From a candidate division Zixibacteria bacterium RBG-1 (GTDB taxonomy: Bacteria > Zixibacteria > MSB-5A5 > DSPP01 > RBG-1): a stretch of DNA of 64,000 nucleotides. This document shows positions 60,552-64,000 of this stretch, piece by piece. Both the position numbers and the translations under genes were made by a program. The stretch covers positions 868,106 to 932,105 of the forward strand of contig AUYT01000001.1 in NCBI GenBank assembly GCA_000447245.1, in the 5' to 3' direction. The notes under the pieces are model-generated. The model saw only the letters and a list, made by a program, of their open reading frames with translations. It ran no database searches and was not told the origin of the DNA. Positions within the stretch are counted from its first letter, which is position 1. Every line of letters begins with the position of its first letter.

Positions 60552-61298
60552 ATGTCAAAGACACTTTCAAGGAGAGGTTTTTTAGCTCAATCAGGAAAAA
60601 CTGGAGTTTTACTGGTTGGTGGGACTACTATTTTGGGTGAATTGTTAGATGTATCAGATGCCAAAGCACAAGGTACGCCTCAATCCGCTCCGAAAGCTTT
60701 TGAATATCAGGCGAAGCCATTGCCGTTTGCTTATAACGCCTTGGATGGAATTTCAGAGCAGACTAATAAATATCACCACGATACCCACTATACCGGCTAT
60801 GTCAAAAAGAGGAATGAAATTGAGCAGAAATTAGTTACCGTTGACCGCACCGCCGCCAATGCCAATTTTTCGGAATTTGGTGAACTAAAAAGAAGAGAAA
60901 CTTTTAACGCCAATGGACAGATTTTGCACGAGCTTTATTGGGATATCTTGGGTGGGGATGGAAAACCTGCCGGTGAAGTGGTGGATAAACTCAAAACGGA
61001 TTTTGGTTCTTACGATAACTGGGTGGCTGATTTCAAAGCTTGTGCCAAAGCGGCTTTGGGCTGGGCTCTTTTGGTCTATGATCCTTTTGATGGAAGATTG
61101 CATAATTACAGCGGAGATACCCACAATCAAGGCGGTGTCTGGGGTTCGATTCCACTAATACCTATTGACGTTTTTGAGCATGCCTATTATCATGATAACG
61201 GACCGGACCGTGCTAAATACATAGAAGCATTTTTGCGCAATTTGAAATGGTCCGAAATCGAGAAGAAATTTCAGAAAGTCAAAAACTTAAAATGGTAA
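60552..61298 (+). CDS. Tat-exported Fe/Mn superoxide dismutase
   Basis: From the ATG at 60552, with GAAGGAGG upstream, the product has 248 residues: a twin-arginine signal (SRRGFLAQSGKTGVLLVGG) and an Fe/Mn-SOD domain. The metal ligands are visible as the His in KYHHDTHY, the His in ILHELYW, and the Asp and His in DVFEHAYY. It converts superoxide to H2O2 and O2 in the periplasm, after export of the folded, metal-loaded enzyme. The exported position fits protection of the abundant periplasmic cytochromes. The upstream frame extension from 60528 lacks its own ribosome-binding site. Confidence 0.94.
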   Translation: MSKTLSRRGFLAQSGKTGVLLVGGTTILGELLDVSDAKAQGTPQSAPKAFEYQAKPLPFAYNALDGISEQTNKYHHDTHYTGYVKKRNEIEQKLVTVDRTAANANFSEFGELKRRETFNANGQILHELYWDILGGDGKPAGEVVDKLKTDFGSYDNWVADFKACAKAALGWALLVYDPFDGRLHNYSGDTHNQGGVWGSIPLIPIDVFEHAYYHDNGPDRAKYIEAFLRNLKWSEIEKKFQKVKNLKW

Positions 61299-61302
61299 AG
61301 GG

Positions 61303-61704
61303 ATGAAGGAAGATTTGATTTACAAAAAGCATTTTACACTCGAAGAAGCCAATAAATTAGTGCCTCAATTCACTCAATATTTTGACGAGATCTTTACTCT
61401 GCATAATATTTTGAAAAAGGAGCGTAATCAAAAAGAGCTGGTGACCCAGAGTCTCTCCAAGAATGGCGGCTGGAGCAAGTCCGCCGAATATTTGGAAAAT
61501 TCTTTTAAGGTGAGTAAACTTCTGGATAAAATTCTTGCAACCGGTGCGGTCGTGAAAGATTTACAACGGGGACTGATTGATTTCCCTCATCTTTCGGAAG
61601 GAAAAGAAGTTTACTTATGCTGGCAGATAGGGGAAAAGCAGGTAAAATTCTGGCATGATTTGGAATCCGGTTACGCCGGCCGGCAGCCTTTATATTTGGA
61701 TTAG
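61303..61704 (+). CDS. DUF2203-family protein
   Basis: The 133-residue protein has the DUF2203 pattern: FTLEEANKLVPQ at the start, and the final block VKDLQRGLIDFPHL...EVYLCWQIGE..VKFWHDLE.GY.GRQPL. Members are small, conserved and uncharacterised, sometimes fused to helical domains. It is 5 bases after the SOD gene and its stop is two bases before the MiaB start, so it is translationally linked to both. No function is assigned. Confidence 0.88.
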   Translation: MKEDLIYKKHFTLEEANKLVPQFTQYFDEIFTLHNILKKERNQKELVTQSLSKNGGWSKSAEYLENSFKVSKLLDKILATGAVVKDLQRGLIDFPHLSEGKEVYLCWQIGEKQVKFWHDLESGYAGRQPLYLD

Positions 61705-61705
61705 A

Positions 61706-63010
61706 GTGGCTAAAAAACTTTTTTTGGAAAGCTACGGCTGTCAGATGAATGAAGCTGACAGCGAAGTTATTTTGGGAGTCCTGACTAAAAACGGTTACGA
61801 GTTGACTGATTCAGTCTCCTCTGCGGATGTGATTTTGTTCAATACCTGTGCGGTCAGGGAGCATGCCGAAACCAGAATTTACGGCAGAGTCTCACAACTT
61901 TCTCCGCTCAAAAATAAAAATCCGGAATTAGTAATCGGTATCTGCGGCTGTATGTCGACTCATCTAAAAGAAAAAATTTTAGATGAAGCTCCGCTGGTGG
62001 ATTTAGTAGTTGGACCCGATTCATACCGCCGACTTCCAGAGCTGATTGAAAAAGCTGTTTCTGAACCGTTTGTGGATGTCCGCTTAGACAAATATGAAAC
62101 TTATGCAGATTTAGAGCCGAAAAGAGAATCTGGTGTCAGAGCTTGGGTTTCTATCATGAGAGGATGTGACAAGTTCTGTACATTTTGTATTGTCCCTTAT
62201 GTTCGAGGAAGAGAAAGATGTTTAACTTTACCACAAGTTTTGTCTCAAGTTCAAGAGTTAGCTGATGAGGATTATAAAGAAATAGTATTTTTAGGGCAGA
62301 CAGTTAATTCTTACCGAGATAAAGAAAATGGTTTTGATTTTGTGGATTTGTTGGAGAAGACTTCACAGATAGAAGGGATTGTGAGAATTCGTTTTACTTC
62401 TCCACACCCAATTGATTTTGATGATAAAACTATTGAAGTGATGAAAAATAATTCCAAAATCTGTCCACAAGTGCATCTGCCTTTGCAGTCTGCCTCCGAT
62501 TCTGTTTTAGATAAAATGAAGCGAAGATATAACCTTTCCTATTACGACGAATTACTGCGGAAATTCCGAGAAGCGATTCCAGGGATTGCCATAACTACAG
62601 ACATAATCGTGGGCTTTCCGACTGAGACAGAAGAGGATTTTTTGAAGACCTTTGACTATATGCAAAAAGTCAAATACGATTCCGCCTTCATGTTTATCTA
62701 TTCTCCCCGACCAGGAGCTAAGGCGTTCAACTGGGGAGACCCGATTCCTCATGCAGAAAAAGTAAAACGCTTAGAATCACTGATTAAATTGCAAGAGAAA
62801 ATTACCTTAGAAATTCATCGAAAAGAAATTGGTAAAAAAACTTTGGTTTTAACGGAAGGTCAGGCTAAAAAAGAAAAAGGTCATTTATTTGGTAAAAATC
62901 CTCAATATAAAACCGTTGTTTTCCCTCAAGATGGAATAAAAGCCGGTGAGTTTGTAACTGTTTCTATAAAACAAGCTACTCCCCACACCTTGCTGGGGGT
63001 GGTAGAGTAA
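61706..63010 (+). CDS. miaB: tRNA-2-methylthio-N6-dimethylallyladenosine synthase (MiaB)
   Basis: The 434-residue radical-SAM methylthiotransferase starts at GTG 61706, directly after the DUF2203 stop; the product begins VAKKLFLESYGCQMN as family members do. The N-terminal UPF0004 domain has three cluster Cys (YGCQMN, NTCAVRE, CGCMS), the radical-SAM domain has CDKFCTFCIVPYVRG (CxxxCxxC), and a TRAM domain ends the protein. It adds a methylthio group to i6A37 of tRNAs reading UNN codons. A longer ATG start at 61655 would overlap the previous gene by 50 bases and is unlikely. Confidence 0.95.
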   Translation: MAKKLFLESYGCQMNEADSEVILGVLTKNGYELTDSVSSADVILFNTCAVREHAETRIYGRVSQLSPLKNKNPELVIGICGCMSTHLKEKILDEAPLVDLVVGPDSYRRLPELIEKAVSEPFVDVRLDKYETYADLEPKRESGVRAWVSIMRGCDKFCTFCIVPYVRGRERCLTLPQVLSQVQELADEDYKEIVFLGQTVNSYRDKENGFDFVDLLEKTSQIEGIVRIRFTSPHPIDFDDKTIEVMKNNSKICPQVHLPLQSASDSVLDKMKRRYNLSYYDELLRKFREAIPGIAITTDIIVGFPTETEEDFLKTFDYMQKVKYDSAFMFIYSPRPGAKAFNWGDPIPHAEKVKRLESLIKLQEKITLEIHRKEIGKKTLVLTEGQAKKEKGHLFGKNPQYKTVVFPQDGIKAGEFVTVSIKQATPHTLLGVVE

Positions 63011-63015
63011 GTCAA

Positions 63016-63036
63016 TCCGTCAGGAGTAGCTGCTGG
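63016..63036. repeat. Palindromic repeat, family C (partial copy)
   Basis: CCGTCAGGAGTAGCTGCTGGC matches the core of the family C repeats at 25808, 39763 and 42101 but without a complete second arm. It lies six bases after the miaB stop. Confidence 0.45.
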
Positions 63037-63108
63037 CGTGGCATTTAAAAGCTTGTGGGATGTGTAATTGCAGGTTATATATTTATCCTTCGTCAGAGAG
63101 TGAAAAGA

Positions 63109-64000
63109 ATGAGAAAATATTTAGAGAAAATAGGGGATTTTAGACTCTTGCCAGTATTTGTTGTGGTAAGCATGGCTGTGGGGATAGCTGTTGGAAGGAT
63201 CTACAAAATTTCAAATTTCCAGCTGACCCCACCAATTGATGCCATTAAATCGATATTTCAGGGAACATACCAATTCAATCTTCCAAACAGCCTGGCTCTC
63301 GGAATTGTTCTGGGGCTTTTTTTAATGATCTATCCGGCCATGACAAATGTTAAAATCGAAGACCTCGGCAAGGCAGCCAGATCTCCAAAACAATTGCTTT
63401 TGGTGTTATTCTTTAATTATGCCGTCGCCCCTTTCTTTATGTTGTTGCTTGCTAAATTATTCCTTTCCGGGAATAAAGACCTATATGTGGGTCTTGTTCT
63501 ATACGGACTTGCTCCCTGTATTGCTATGGTAATTGTTTTCACATTCTTAGCTCTGGGCAATAATGTTCTTGCCCTCGTTTTAGTTGCCATAAACTCAATC
63601 GCCCAGATGTTGTTGATCCCGCTTTATGCTAAACTTTTACTGGGTAATATATCCTTTGATGTTTTAGTGGTAGGTGAAAGTGTACTGTTATATCTTGGAC
63701 TACCTTTGATAGCAGGTTTTATAACCCGTAAGATTGCGGTAAGCAGAGTGGGTGAAGAAGGGTTTAGACGCTTTAAAACCTACCTTGATTCTCTGTCTAT
63801 CGTGGGGCTCCTCTTCACATTGATAGTAATGTTCGCCCTTAAAGGAGACCTTATCTTACAGAGGCCTGTGATAATTGTCCAGATGGCAGTTCCGATGACA
63901 CTTTTTTTCTGCATAATGTTTGCCATGGCTTATATTGTGGCCTGGAAAGTCGGATTTGATTATAAAGACTCAGTCGCTGTGGCGTTTAATTCCACAGGCA
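63109..64000 (+). CDS. ACR3/bile-acid:Na+ symporter-superfamily permease, 5' part (partial)
   Basis: The frame runs from the ATG at 63109 to the window edge (297 codons) with eight or so membrane helices. The segment LAPCIAMVIVFTFLALGN with its Cys and the following VAINSIAQ match the conserved core of ACR3 arsenite efflux permeases, in which that Cys is required. The basic-residue-rich loops and length are those of ACR3 (about 350 residues). It probably exports arsenite with the membrane potential, but other members carry bile acids or organic anions, and the missing C-terminus would help to decide. No arsR or arsC gene is in view. Confidence 0.75.
   Translation, partial: MRKYLEKIGDFRLLPVFVVVSMAVGIAVGRIYKISNFQLTPPIDAIKSIFQGTYQFNLPNSLALGIVLGLFLMIYPAMTNVKIEDLGKAARSPKQLLLVLFFNYAVAPFFMLLLAKLFLSGNKDLYVGLVLYGLAPCIAMVIVFTFLALGNNVLALVLVAINSIAQMLLIPLYAKLLLGNISFDVLVVGESVLLYLGLPLIAGFITRKIAVSRVGEEGFRRFKTYLDSLSIVGLLFTLIVMFALKGDLILQRPVIIVQMAVPMTLFFCIMFAMAYIVAWKVGFDYKDSVAVAFNSTG

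Overview
The window looks like a chromosomal piece of an uncultured, Gram-negative, respiratory bacterium. Signal peptides, periplasmic multiheme cytochromes, Tat substrates and lipoprotein-like proteins point to a diderm cell. Two secreted proteins end in paired dockerin-like repeats of the kind common in candidate phyla of the FCB group (for example Zixibacteria-like lineages). That placement is inference; there is no rRNA here to test it.

Region 1 (1-12058) is a dense respiratory island: a HybA/HybB (HmcB/HmcC)-like quinone module with a 41-residue HmcD-like membrane peptide and a 13-heme cytochrome; two CbcL-like fusions of a multiheme c-type domain to a membrane cytochrome b (11 and 19 CxxCH); an ImcH/NapC-like quinol-oxidising cytochrome with one CxxxCH; and a b6-type cytochrome b plus Rieske protein with a membrane-anchored nonaheme cytochrome in the place of cytochrome c1/f. 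I count 58 c-type heme motifs in about 10.5 kb. This looks like several alternative inner-membrane exits for quinol electrons, as in bacteria that respire extracellular acceptors. A perfect TGTGA-N6-TCACA palindrome precedes the ImcH-like gene.

Region 2 (12334-24101) is metabolic: an isopropylmalate-dehydratase-type pair, a patatin-like phospholipase, a four-gene fatty-acid beta-oxidation operon (acyl-CoA ligase, thiolase, FadB-type fusion, VLCAD-like dehydrogenase) and an HI0933-type flavoprotein. Region 3 (24102-33565) holds an AT-rich orphan gene, a VOC protein, tRNA-Glu(CTC) and a 1,865-residue four-module beta-helix protein. Region 4 (33572-42029) has a GAF protein, a hybrid histidine kinase, an M1 aminopeptidase with HEAT repeats, and two unknown envelope genes flanked by copies of the aminopeptidase gene's 3' end.

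Region 5 (42270-49004, minus strand) is a probable operon: enoyl-CoA hydratase, aldehyde dehydrogenase, thiolase, a 69-residue protein, a BoxB-like diiron oxygenase that keeps all six expected iron ligands, and a TPR protein. It resembles a reduced Box (benzoyl-CoA epoxidation) pathway without BoxA or BoxC. Region 6 (49228-64000) has an FG-GAP/dockerin-like secreted protein, an S9 peptidase, an O-methyltransferase, a squalene/phytoene synthase, an endonuclease III lacking one iron-sulfur cysteine, Tat-exported aldo/keto reductase and superoxide dismutase, MiaB, and the start of an ACR3-like arsenite permease. Short palindromic repeats of several families are scattered between genes.

The most striking systems are the cytochrome island and the BoxB-like operon. 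An O2-dependent oxygenase and an exported superoxide dismutase beside such an island suggest a cell that meets both oxygen and insoluble or high-molecular-weight electron acceptors.
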